A stretch of 8,981 bases of DNA from CAYMST01 sp964393115 (GCA_964393115.1 CAYMST010000199.1:1-8981), one strand, 5' to 3'. Counted from the first letter of the stretch, positions 1 to 6,043 are shown. Program-made: numbers and translations. Notes: generated by a model not told the origin, from the letters alone.

Positions 1-407
1 AACTTCATTCTCTTTCCAGCTTTAATATTGGCAGGAATCTTTCTTGATGACGGGGCTTTAGAATACATTACTGCGTAGGTTCCATTTGACTCTAACAGCC
101 AACCTTTTTCTCCATTTTTGAAATAAATACCCCATTGATTTCGGTAGTATCCTTCCTCATAAAAACAGCGTAGCAGTCCTGTAACATAAAACTCCTCTTG
201 ATTGTATTTCCCCAAACAACCGATGTAAAATGGCGATAAGAACTCCTCGTCACCAACAGTAGAAATACCTTCGATAACTTTTTGTGTTTCACCTTTAAAG
301 GCGATCACCTGCTGGCAACCATCACAATAACAAAAGCCTTCATGATAGTCCGCTGAGGGTAGTGAAATGGTATTTTGACAGACATGACAAGTGAGTATAT
401 TGCTCAT
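1..407 (-). CDS. DUF4178-type zinc-ribbon protein, C-terminus cut by window edge
   Basis: The frame is open from the ATG at 407 to the left edge, giving 135 residues without a stop, so the C-terminus is missing. The N-terminus carries cysteine pairs typical of a zinc ribbon (C7-x2-C10, then C26, C28-x2-C31). After it comes a beta-rich domain with FYIGCLGKY (around residues 61-70), NQWGIYF (around 96) and KGWLLESNGTY (around 107-117). This order of a G-rich strand, a W-x-x-Y/F element and a 'WLle..G.y' element is what I know from DUF4178 proteins. Its start overlaps the speD stop as ATGA, so the two are very probably co-transcribed and translationally coupled. DUF4178 proteins are known as neighbours of speD, DUF350 membrane proteins and spermidine-synthase-like proteins; their biochemical role is not established. 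Family call is from memory of the motif pattern. Confidence 0.75.
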   Translation of the reverse strand, partial: MSNILTCHVCQNTISLPSADYHEGFCYCDGCQQVIAFKGETQKVIEGISTVGDEEFLSPFYIGCLGKYNQEEFYVTGLLRCFYEEGYYRNQWGIYFKNGEKGWLLESNGTYAVMYSKAPSSRKIPANIKAGKRMK

Positions 408-757
408 CGCAGCACCTCCTCTTTATGTAACTCCTTAGCTTCGAAAAAAGAAAGCAATTGCTCATAAAGCGTTCTGCATGTCGCGGTGTTGTCTTTCAAA
501 TTATTAGAAAGGTAAACATCAAAGGTAGCCATCTGATGCTCTGGCCAGGTATGAATTGCTAAATGTGACTCTGACAAACAAACAGTTGCCGTAAATCCTT
601 CTGGTTCGAAGTCATGATAGATTTCTCCCAAACATGTTAAGTCAAGTGCCTCAATTAACGACTTTACTTGTGCTTTGAACAACTGATGCGACCGAAGCTT
701 AACCTCTACTGGTGTGCTCACTCGCGCCAAAATATGTAATCCAGGCTTGTATTTCAT
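404..757 (-). CDS. speD: SpeD family pyruvoyl-dependent decarboxylase (S-adenosylmethionine decarboxylase-like)
   Basis: A 117-residue protein of the small prokaryotic SpeD family. Known members decarboxylate S-adenosylmethionine to supply aminopropyl groups for spermidine, and make their pyruvoyl cofactor by self-cleavage between Glu and Ser. The diagnostic motif is SESHLAIHTWPE at residues 62-73: the expected cleavage is between E63 and S64, and H69 matches the processing/catalytic His of the Thermotoga enzyme. The rest fits the fold: GLHIL near the start, F50-x-P-x-G, and FDVYLSNN at 79-86. In the last motif the Thermotoga enzyme has a catalytic Cys (VDVFTC), where this protein appears to have S84. 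Some SpeD homologues act on ornithine or arginine instead, so the substrate is not certain. Cysteines are present only at 42, 60 and 94. The ATG at 757 gives the normal family length. It starts an operon with the DUF4178 gene and is divergent from the dipeptidase gene. No spermidine synthase is visible in the window. Confidence 0.93.
   Translation of the reverse strand: MKYKPGLHILARVSTPVEVKLRSHQLFKAQVKSLIEALDLTCLGEIYHDFEPEGFTATVCLSESHLAIHTWPEHQMATFDVYLSNNLKDNTATCRTLYEQLLSFFEAKELHKEEVLR
411..419 (-). promoter_or_regulatory. Shine-Dalgarno-like AGGAGGTGC before the DUF4178 gene
   Basis: On the minus strand AGGAGGTGC ends four bases before the ATG at 407, close to a perfect Shine-Dalgarno sequence and the only strong one I see in the window. 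It also encodes the Glu-Val of the last SpeD codons (GAG GAG GTG), so it could be partly a by-product of coding. Bacteroidota generally make little use of Shine-Dalgarno pairing, but with the ATGA overlap it supports this start. Confidence 0.5.
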
Positions 758-924
758 TCACAAATTATTTCGGGCGCTAAAGATATAAAATTCAATATGA
801 AAGAGATGGGTAACAAGCTAACTCCAAGGATTTTTCGAAAAAATCATGTTTTCCGACCTTATCGATAGACCAAACTCTTACTCCAGTTTCACACCAAATA
901 ATCACAACAGATTAACTTTATCAA
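758..924. promoter_or_regulatory. Divergent promoter region between speD and the dipeptidase gene
   Basis: These 167 bases must hold the promoters of both divergent genes. On the plus strand TAACTTTA (913-920) resembles the Bacteroidota -7 element TAnnTTTG, with TTTC at 887-890 as a weak -33 element. It lies so close to the ATG at 925 that the mRNA would be nearly leaderless. On the minus strand TATCTTTA (785-778) is a similar -7 candidate for speD, but I see no matching -33 element. Both are weak single-motif guesses. I see no terminator or riboswitch-like fold. Confidence 0.3.
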
Positions 925-1605
925 ATGCAATATTTTAGACTCATAATAATAATTTTCTTTGTCTCTTCATGTAATCAAACGCAACACGAAAAGCATGAAT
1001 TCAAATTTTCCTCATTCAATATGGTATTAGCCCAATCCACAAAAGACCATATATCCGACACCTCTTTTATAACCATGCAAGATTACGCCAAAGACTTTGT
1101 TTATGATATGAAATATGCATCCCCGGACAATTTTTTAAAGAGCACCATTTACGACTGTGATCAGTGCTTATTGAGAAAAGAGGTGGCCGATGCGCTCATT
1201 GAAGCAAATGCTGCTTTCACTGAGATGGGCCTCGGCATAAAGTTTTATGATTGCTATCGTCCACTATCTGTCCAAAAACAAATGTGGGAAGTATTTCCAA
1301 ATCCTCGGTACGTAGCCAACCCCTACAAATCCGGGTCTATGCACAACCGAGGTGGAGCGGTTGATATTACCCTAGTAGATTCATTGGGCAACGAGCTGGA
1401 TATGGGTACTCCATTTGATTACTTCGGTAAAGAGGCGCATCATGATTATACCGAATTACCTGAGCATATACTCACCAATCGAAAACTACTCAAGTCAACT
1501 ATGGAGACCTATTCATTTCGAGCCATACGTACGGAGTGGTGGCATTACAGTTTTCGCAACGCTCGACAATATCCGCTTTCCAACGAGCAACCAAACTGTG
1601 ACTGA
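925..1605 (+). CDS. D-Ala-D-Ala dipeptidase (VanX/DdpX family, peptidase M15D), lipoprotein
   Basis: A 226-residue zinc peptidase of the VanX/DdpX family, which hydrolyses the D-Ala-D-Ala dipeptide. All catalytic elements are visible: YDCYRP at 108-113 with R112 matching the transition-state Arg, SMHNRGGAVD at 138-147 giving zinc ligands H140 and D147, and EWWHY at 204-208 giving the catalytic E204 and third zinc ligand H207. The N-terminus is a short hydrophobic signal ending in VSSC with C16 as the lipidated cysteine, so the protein should be anchored in an envelope membrane and face the periplasm or the outside. No vanH, vanA or vanS-vanR-like gene is nearby, so a role in recycling or eating peptidoglycan dipeptides is more likely than vancomycin resistance. 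It stands alone, divergent from speD. There is no clear Shine-Dalgarno sequence. The tail after YPLS is short but normal for the family. Confidence 0.92.
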   Translation: MQYFRLIIIIFFVSSCNQTQHEKHEFKFSSFNMVLAQSTKDHISDTSFITMQDYAKDFVYDMKYASPDNFLKSTIYDCDQCLLRKEVADALIEANAAFTEMGLGIKFYDCYRPLSVQKQMWEVFPNPRYVANPYKSGSMHNRGGAVDITLVDSLGNELDMGTPFDYFGKEAHHDYTELPEHILTNRKLLKSTMETYSFRAIRTEWWHYSFRNARQYPLSNEQPNCD

Positions 1606-1606
1606 C

Positions 1607-1774
1607 AGCAACTCTACTCCTGCGCTCTATGTGTAAGATGGAGGTGTGCCTGGAAAAATTGTCTATAAAATGGAGTCTGGAGAAAGCGTGGATGAAAGTA
1701 GCAATTGGGTTAAAACCGAAGGGGTCTCACGAGAATTTCAGTGGATCGAAGGCAAATTAGTACCGAGTTTTTAA
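1607..1774 (+). pseudogene. Possible remnant of a decayed coding sequence (C-terminal tail)
   Basis: In the frame whose codons begin at 1643, 1646 and so on, the DNA reads as a natural-looking protein end, about 44 residues (GKIVYKMESGE..., ...SNWVKTEG, ...FQWIEGKLVPSF) before a TAA at 1772-1774. It has a TAA at 1634-1636 in the same frame, before which the frame runs back into the dipeptidase gene, and there is no promoter or start worth believing. An in-frame ATG at 1670 would give only 34 residues. The composition (Glu, Ser, Gly, Trp, Val mix) looks more protein-like than the competing frame starting at 1638. I do not recognise the family. It could be the leftover tail of a deleted gene or simply chance open DNA. 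Confidence 0.3.
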
Positions 1775-1931
1775 ATACACGGATTCAAATCAGCAATAAA
1801 CAGGCATCCAAACATTTATCATCACGTAGCGTGACATTTGTGCTGTCTAAAACTATTTCTCATCATAATAAATAGGGTCATTTTTCCGGAACTTGAAGCT
1901 GTAAACAAATGGGAGATAAAATGTTTTAGTT
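1775..1931. other. Non-coding stretch upstream of the HEPN-like gene
   Basis: Together with the remnant before it, this completes the 326 bases between the dipeptidase and the HEPN-like gene. The only structure I see is a short inverted repeat TCACG-TAG-CGTGA (1822-1834) with a 3-base loop and no T-run, which could be an operator half-site pair or chance. A promoter for the downstream gene is expected here, but no good TTTG/TAnnTTTG pair is visible. GGGAG at 1911-1915 is the only ribosome-binding-like sequence. Confidence 0.3.
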
Positions 1932-2333
1932 ATGGAAAATGTCTTGGTAAAAGTATTGCTAAAAAAAGCGCTGGCTGAGTATGACATGATTTACGAAGAG
2001 TACTGTCGACCGCATAGAGATATGGTAATGATGGCCGAATGCGACATGATCAAAGACGCCATTAGCTTGCTTCTCAAAGCTTATCTACAAGAAAAGGGAA
2101 TTGTGGATACCACTTCAAATGATATCGAGGAGCTACTCGGTAAGTGCAAAACGTTTGATGAGAACTTTGCAGAATTAAATCTGAGTCCAATTGTAGAACT
2201 GGATGCGGAGTCACGAATGGCCCGAAATCTAGCTTTGGAGGACGGTTTGCTTATCGAGTGTTTAAAAACGTTGCAGCAATCCAAGCAGATGATCCTCACA
2301 AAACTCGGGGTCAGCGAATTGTCTTTGTCTTAA
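1932..2333 (+). CDS. HEPN-like helical protein of a Bacteroidota family, no RNase motif
   Basis: A 133-residue soluble, probably all-helical protein with no signal peptide or membrane segment. The pattern 'EEYCRPHRDMV' (22-32), 'ISLLLKAYLQEKGI' (44-57), 'IEELLGKCKTFDENFAELNL' (65-84) and a last helix from about 92 to 125 matches what I know of small HEPN-domain proteins common in Bacteroidota (consensus EEL-x-P-x-x-D-V-V, then a YL-x-x-GI helix, then LL-x-x-C-x-x-x-D-x-x-F). HEPN domains are often RNases with an R-x(4-6)-H motif. Here the only His is H28, with Arg two residues before it, so that motif is absent and nuclease activity is unlikely. No minimal nucleotidyltransferase partner lies next to it. 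It is transcribed alone between the dipeptidase gene and a terminator. The start at 1932 is 16 bases after GGGAG, an unusually long gap. Function unknown; the family call is from motif memory. Confidence 0.7.
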   Translation: MENVLVKVLLKKALAEYDMIYEEYCRPHRDMVMMAECDMIKDAISLLLKAYLQEKGIVDTTSNDIEELLGKCKTFDENFAELNLSPIVELDAESRMARNLALEDGLLIECLKTLQQSKQMILTKLGVSELSLS

Positions 2334-2352
2334 TGAGTAACTGTCACTCATT
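2332..2352 (+). other. Hairpin overlapping the stop codon of the HEPN-like gene
   Basis: AATGAGT and ACTCATT form a perfect 7-base stem around the 7-base loop AACTGTC. The stem begins inside the TAA stop. No T-run follows, so it is not a classic intrinsic terminator; it may protect the 3' end of the mRNA or assist termination. Confidence 0.4.
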
Positions 2353-2623
2353 GGCCTCTAGTACTGAACCGGCGGATTGAACATAATCTTATCGTTTTAT
2401 CCGCTATGTGTTTCTATTGGAGTGGAAATTATTTCCTTAACTCGATTTAATCATTGACGATTTACCTTTCTGATACTATATAACGACGTGTACTTTGCTA
2501 CTGTTTTTTCCTTCTTCTTCGTTAAAAAGCCTCGTCCTAGCGCTGCTAGGACTGCATTTTTTGCCTTGAATAAGAAAAAAACACTGACGTAAACTAATAC
2601 GCCCTTATATAGCCTAAATGGTA
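2353..2623. other. Convergent intergenic region
   Basis: Apart from the terminator at 2524-2562, I see no gene, repeat or RNA-like fold in these bases between the 3' ends of the HEPN-like gene and pflA. The sequence is AT-rich with short pyrimidine runs such as CCTTCTTCTTC at about 2510. Confidence 0.5.
2524..2562. terminator. Bidirectional intrinsic terminator between HEPN-like gene and pflA
   Basis: GTCCTAGC (2534-2541) and GCTAGGAC (2545-2552) form a perfect 8-base stem with loop GCT. A run of six T follows on the plus strand (2557-2562) and a run of five A precedes it (2524-2528), so it can end transcription in both directions. It sits between two convergent units: the HEPN-like gene ends at 2333 and pflA ends at 2624 on the other strand. 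Confidence 0.85.
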
Positions 2624-3373
2624 TTAGTTAACAACCACTTCTCTAAAGTACTCCTCAAATATTTCTTTTGCTTTCTGTATTTGTTGTGGTGTATTTTTTG
2701 GTGTGTCCTTAAGTGGATATTCCAATCCAATAGAGTCCCATTTGTGAACGCCATAAGTATGATATGGCTGTATTTCCACTTTTTCAATCATTTTATAAAG
2801 TGCAAAATGTCGTCCCAGTTGGTGAAGGTGTTTGGGGTCGTCAGACAGTCCCGGCACCAATACGTATCGAAGCCAAAAAGGCTTTTCGCGTGTTTCTAAA
2901 GTCCGTGCAAACTCCAATGTATTGGCATTAGACCTCCCAGTAATCTTTTGATGAATGGCTAAATCAATATGTTTGACATCGAGCAGAACTAAGTCAGTGT
3001 AGTCTAACAGCTCCTCCACATAATGATTCATAACGAACCCGTTAGTATCTAGGCAAGTATGAACACCTTCCTGTTGTAACTTCGAAAATATAGGGATGAT
3101 TCCCTTGGCTTGACCACATGGCTCACCACCTGATAAGGTAACCCCACCTCCATTTTCAAAATAAGGTTTCATATTCAAGGCCTGATTGATAATCTTCTGG
3201 TGGGCATGGGCGATTCCTTTGTTATAATCCATAGTATCTGGATTGCCACAATACAGACATTGGAATGGGCACCCTTGTAGAAAAACAATCATGCGTATTC
3301 CTGGACCATCATATGTACCAAAAGACTCGATCGAATGAATGTTGATTGTATTGTTTGCTTTAAGCGTTTTCAT
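2624..3373 (-). CDS. pflA: Pyruvate formate-lyase activating enzyme (radical SAM)
   Basis: A 249-residue radical-SAM enzyme that uses S-adenosylmethionine and a [4Fe-4S] cluster to place a glycyl radical on PflB. The cluster motif C-x3-C-x2-C is at C35, C39 and C42 (GCPFQCLYCGNPDT), and the SAM-binding GGE motif is SGGEP at 81-85. There is no extra ferredoxin-like insert, which matches PflA itself rather than the larger activases of glycerol dehydratase-type enzymes. The length is close to the E. coli enzyme (246). FGTYDGPGIR at 18-27 is the usual N-terminal family motif, and the C-terminal Q-P-Y-H element at 202-205 is present. It lies downstream of pflB on the same strand, 188 bases apart, with a long hairpin 17 bases before its ATG. 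No Shine-Dalgarno sequence is visible. It acts in the cytoplasm under anoxic conditions. Confidence 0.96.
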   Translation of the reverse strand: MKTLKANNTINIHSIESFGTYDGPGIRMIVFLQGCPFQCLYCGNPDTMDYNKGIAHAHQKIINQALNMKPYFENGGGVTLSGGEPCGQAKGIIPIFSKLQQEGVHTCLDTNGFVMNHYVEELLDYTDLVLLDVKHIDLAIHQKITGRSNANTLEFARTLETREKPFWLRYVLVPGLSDDPKHLHQLGRHFALYKMIEKVEIQPYHTYGVHKWDSIGLEYPLKDTPKNTPQQIQKAKEIFEEYFREVVVN

Positions 3374-3390
3374 GATTTCATATTAAGAAA

Positions 3391-3420
3391 GTCACCTGAT
3401 CTCCATTGGAGCCAGGTGAC
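3391..3420 (-). promoter_or_regulatory. Long hairpin in the pflB-pflA gap, just before pflA
   Basis: On the minus strand GTCACCTG pairs with CAGGTGAC (8 perfect base pairs) and, inside it, CTCC pairs with GGAG around a three-base loop, with small internal asymmetry. It is followed by TTTCTTAATA and then the pflA ATG 17 bases downstream. The short T-rich tract makes it a candidate partial terminator or attenuator. It could equally be an mRNA-stabilising or processing element that sets the PflB to PflA ratio. The structure is visible; its role is inferred. Confidence 0.6.
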
Positions 3421-3550
3421 GTTACTAAGTATGGAATTGTTCAATTATATAGAGCCCATTTAAGAACTAACTCTAGAATTAAGCTGTTTAAACCAACTCT
3501 TTTGTATAATTATCTTATCGACTCTATGTAATATACTTATTCAGCTCTGG

Positions 3551-3566
3551 TTTGATTTTCATCAAA
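3551..3566. promoter_or_regulatory. FNR/Crp-type palindrome at the pflB stop codon
   Basis: TTTGATTTTCATCAAA is a perfect 6-base palindrome with 4-base spacer and contains exactly the FNR consensus TTGAT-N4-ATCAA. It overlaps the TGA stop of pflB and lies 178 bases upstream of the pflA start, so it could serve a separate pflA promoter. As RNA it could also fold into a 6-pair stem with a GAAA tetraloop. No clear -7 element sits at the matching distance. Confidence 0.4.
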
Positions 3567-5811
3567 TGTGGTCAAAAAAGCTTCTTGACAACACCTCTAA
3601 CTGCTGTTCCTTTGATAACCTAACAAAGTTCACGGCGTATCCAGATACGCGAATGGTAAGCTGAGGATAGTTCTCAGGATGTTCCATGGCATCTTTGAGT
3701 AACTCTCGATTTAGGACATTCACATTAAGGTGATGTGCTCCTTTTTTGAAGTACCCATCCAAAATCGTCGTTAGGTTATTCACGCGTGTTTTTTCATCTC
3801 CTCCCAAGGTTTTGGGGATCAAGCTCATTGTATTCGAAATACCATCTTGTGCATCTCTATAATCTATTTTAGCCACTGAATTGAGAGAAGCAATGGCTCC
3901 ATGTTTATCTCTTCCATGCATAGGATTGGCACCGGGTGCAAAAGCTACCCCTTTTGCTCTTCCATCTGGTGTTGCCCCAGTCTTCTTCCCGTATGCCACA
4001 TTCGAGGTAATCGTAAGAATAGACATCGTAGGCTCAGCGTTTTTGTAGGTCTCAAAAGAGGCCAACATATCATTGAACTCAGCGGTAATAGAAGCTGCTA
4101 AATGATCTACTCGATCATCATCATTTCCATAACAAGGAAATTCTCCTTCTACTTTAAAGTCGATGGCTAGGCCATCCTCATTTCGTATCGGTGTTACTTT
4201 CGCAAACTTGATAGCTGATAAAGAATCTGCGACGATAGACAAACCCGCAATTCCATAGGCTACATTTACTTTTGGATTTGAATCGACAAAAGCCATCTGA
4301 GCACGTTCATAGTAGTACTTATCATGCATGTAGTGTATGATATTCATGGAGTCCACATATACACGTGCCATTTCTTTCATAGCAAGCCTAAAATTGGCTA
4401 CTACCTCTTCATAGTTTAGCGTATTCCCTTTCAAAGCAGGTATTCCGGTAATAACCTGCGCACCGGTATTCTCACATTTACCTCCATTCAAAGCAAGTAG
4501 TAACGTTTTGGCCAAGTTACATCGTGCACCGAAAAACTGGATTTGCTTTCCTATTTCCTGAAAAGAAACACAACAAGCAATACCATAGTCATCTGCTTTT
4601 CGAACGGATCTCATCAAACTATCATTTTCATATTGTATCGAAGAGGTATCGATAGAGACTTTGGCACAGAACCTTTTAAATGGTTTTGGTAAGTCAGGGG
4701 ACCAAAGGATAGTCATATTAGGCTCTGGCGAAGGCCCTAGATTATAAAGTGTTTGTAAAAATCTATAGGACGTCTTTGTCACTTTATGGGATCCATTTAA
4801 ACTACGACCTCCTATCGCCTCAGTTACCCAAGTAGGGTCACCAGCAAATATTTCATTGTATGCATTCATACGTAAGTGGCGTACAACACGAAGCTTCATC
4901 ACCAATTGGTCAATTAGCTCCTGCGCCTCCGGCTCAGTAATCACACCATTATTAAGATCCTTTTCTATATAAATATCAAGGAATGAAGACACATTGCCTA
5001 AGGACATCGCGGCGCCATCTTGTTCCTTTACAGCCGCTAAATAAGCCATATAGACCCACTGAACAGCTTCTTTAGCATTTTCAGCAGGCTTGCCTAGATT
5101 CAAATGATAGGTTTCACCGAGTGCTTTAATTTCTTGTAATGCTTTTATCTGGTCATTTACTTCTTCACGTAGACGTATAGTCGCATCGGTCATTGGACCA
5201 GCGATCATTTGTAGGTCTAGCTGCTTACCTTCTATGAGTCGGTCGGCACCATATAATGCTAATCTTCGGTAGTCCCCAATAATACGTCCTCGAGCATAGT
5301 TATCCGGCAGACCGGTTAGAAAACCAAGAGACCTAAACTTCCTTATTTCAGCATTATAGGCATCAAAAACACCATCATTATGCGACTTGACATAGCGAAA
5401 CACTTCTTTTACTTTGGGCGCTAACGTATAGCCATGCTCTTGACAAGCCTTTTCGACTACACGAACACCACCATAAGGTTTGATTGCTCTTTTAAGCAGT
5501 TCGTCGGTTTGTAACCCTACGATGACCTCGTGCTCTTTGGAGATATAACCAGCGGCGTGTGAATTAATCCTAGAAATAATCAACGGATCAATGGATAACA
5601 CTCCTCCATTTTCAAGTTCCCTTTTCATGGCTGCTTTCACCTGTTTGAAAAGCGCTTGAGTTTTGAGAGTAGGAGAGCAAAGGAAACCTTCGTCACCATC
5701 GTAGGGCTTAATGTTCTTCAGAACAAAATCTCGGACATCGATTTTTTCTTGCCACGTACCGGAGACGAATCCTTCGTCCACCACCACATTTGCTACTTCG
5801 TCAGTGATCAT
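3562..5811 (-). CDS. pflB: Pyruvate formate-lyase (formate C-acetyltransferase)
   Basis: A 749-residue glycyl-radical enzyme converting pyruvate and CoA to acetyl-CoA and formate in anaerobic fermentation. The two catalytic cysteines are C413 and C414 in IACCVSF, and the radical glycine is G724 in RVSGYA near the C-terminus; both match E. coli PflB, which has 760 residues. The N-terminus aligns from the start with the E. coli one (GTWQEKIDVRDFV at 18-30, then PYDGDEGFL at 36-44), supporting the ATG at 5811. The C-terminal RSFFDHI is close to the usual RTFTQ-type end. The two cysteines plus the 'GFLTGLPDNYARGRIIGDYRR' region place it with true PFL rather than diol or glycerol dehydratase relatives. 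It heads a minus-strand unit with pflA and is divergent from the OFA carrier. No Shine-Dalgarno is visible. The enzyme should be cytoplasmic and oxygen-sensitive once activated. Confidence 0.98.
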   Translation of the reverse strand: MITDEVANVVVDEGFVSGTWQEKIDVRDFVLKNIKPYDGDEGFLCSPTLKTQALFKQVKAAMKRELENGGVLSIDPLIISRINSHAAGYISKEHEVIVGLQTDELLKRAIKPYGGVRVVEKACQEHGYTLAPKVKEVFRYVKSHNDGVFDAYNAEIRKFRSLGFLTGLPDNYARGRIIGDYRRLALYGADRLIEGKQLDLQMIAGPMTDATIRLREEVNDQIKALQEIKALGETYHLNLGKPAENAKEAVQWVYMAYLAAVKEQDGAAMSLGNVSSFLDIYIEKDLNNGVITEPEAQELIDQLVMKLRVVRHLRMNAYNEIFAGDPTWVTEAIGGRSLNGSHKVTKTSYRFLQTLYNLGPSPEPNMTILWSPDLPKPFKRFCAKVSIDTSSIQYENDSLMRSVRKADDYGIACCVSFQEIGKQIQFFGARCNLAKTLLLALNGGKCENTGAQVITGIPALKGNTLNYEEVVANFRLAMKEMARVYVDSMNIIHYMHDKYYYERAQMAFVDSNPKVNVAYGIAGLSIVADSLSAIKFAKVTPIRNEDGLAIDFKVEGEFPCYGNDDDRVDHLAASITAEFNDMLASFETYKNAEPTMSILTITSNVAYGKKTGATPDGRAKGVAFAPGANPMHGRDKHGAIASLNSVAKIDYRDAQDGISNTMSLIPKTLGGDEKTRVNNLTTILDGYFKKGAHHLNVNVLNRELLKDAMEHPENYPQLTIRVSGYAVNFVRLSKEQQLEVLSRSFFDHI

Positions 5812-6043
5812 ATCTATAATTTTTACACGTCTAAACTTGCTGATCTTATCCCTTGATCATCACCATAAAATTCATACTTGTGGCATTCAAAAATCCTGAC
5901 GTTTGCCAAGGTGATGTATGATTGAAATCATTTTCCTTATGCTCAAAAAATCAGTCCTTTACGAAGCGAATTTGATGAGACGACAGAACAGTATTTCCGA
6001 TAAGTCGTCCACCATGAAGTATTGACCTTCAAATGCAACAAGT
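5812..6043. promoter_or_regulatory. Divergent promoter region between pflB and the OFA carrier
   Basis: These 232 bases hold the start signals of both genes. For pflB, GATTTTTG on the minus strand (5895-5888) matches the Bacteroidota -7 element TAnnTTTG at five of six fixed positions. For the carrier I see only TTTG at 5971-5974 area followed 17 bases later by TATTTCC, a weak match. A 6-base inverted repeat GACGAC/GTCGTC (5979-5984 and 6004-6009) may form a hairpin in the carrier leader. There is no focA-like gene here. Confidence 0.45.
5918..5931. promoter_or_regulatory. FNR/Crp-type operator candidate midway between pflB and the carrier
   Basis: ATGATTGAAATCAT is a perfect palindrome that contains TGAT-N4-ATCA, the core of FNR-type sites, with A and T rather than T and A outside. 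It lies 107 bases before pflB and 113 bases before the carrier gene. Its centre (5924.5) is about 41 bases from the transcription start expected from the -7 candidate at 5895-5888, the position of a class II activator site. The start site is only predicted, with an error of several bases. Confidence 0.5.

Noticed and set aside
92..292. A 66-codon minus-strand frame inside the DUF4178 gene
   Set aside because: It lies in another frame of a clearly protein-like longer coding region; no family resemblance.
925..1605. Vancomycin-resistance cluster reading of the VanX-like gene
   Set aside because: No vanH, vanA or two-component genes nearby, and family members without resistance roles are common.
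1638..1760. A 40-codon plus-strand frame competing with the coding remnant
   Set aside because: Its Lys/Trp-heavy composition looks like an out-of-frame reading; no family resemblance.
1822..1834. TCACG-TAG-CGTGA inverted repeat as a terminator of the dipeptidase gene
   Set aside because: The stem has only five pairs with a three-base loop and no T-run; it is more than 200 bases after the stop.
2081..2299. A 72-codon frame opposite the HEPN-like gene
   Set aside because: Composition rich in Ser and Phe typical of antisense shadows; the plus-strand gene has family-like motifs.
3524..3562. A 12-codon minus-strand frame (MKIKPELNKYIT) whose ATG overlaps the pflB stop
   Set aside because: Too short to judge, no ribosome-binding sequence, and the overlap is explained by the FNR-like palindrome sequence there.
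3901..4101. Plus-strand frames opposite pflB, also 5656-5856 and 5711-5899
   Set aside because: Antisense or overlapping shadows of a certain pflB and its leader, with no start signal or recognisable motif.
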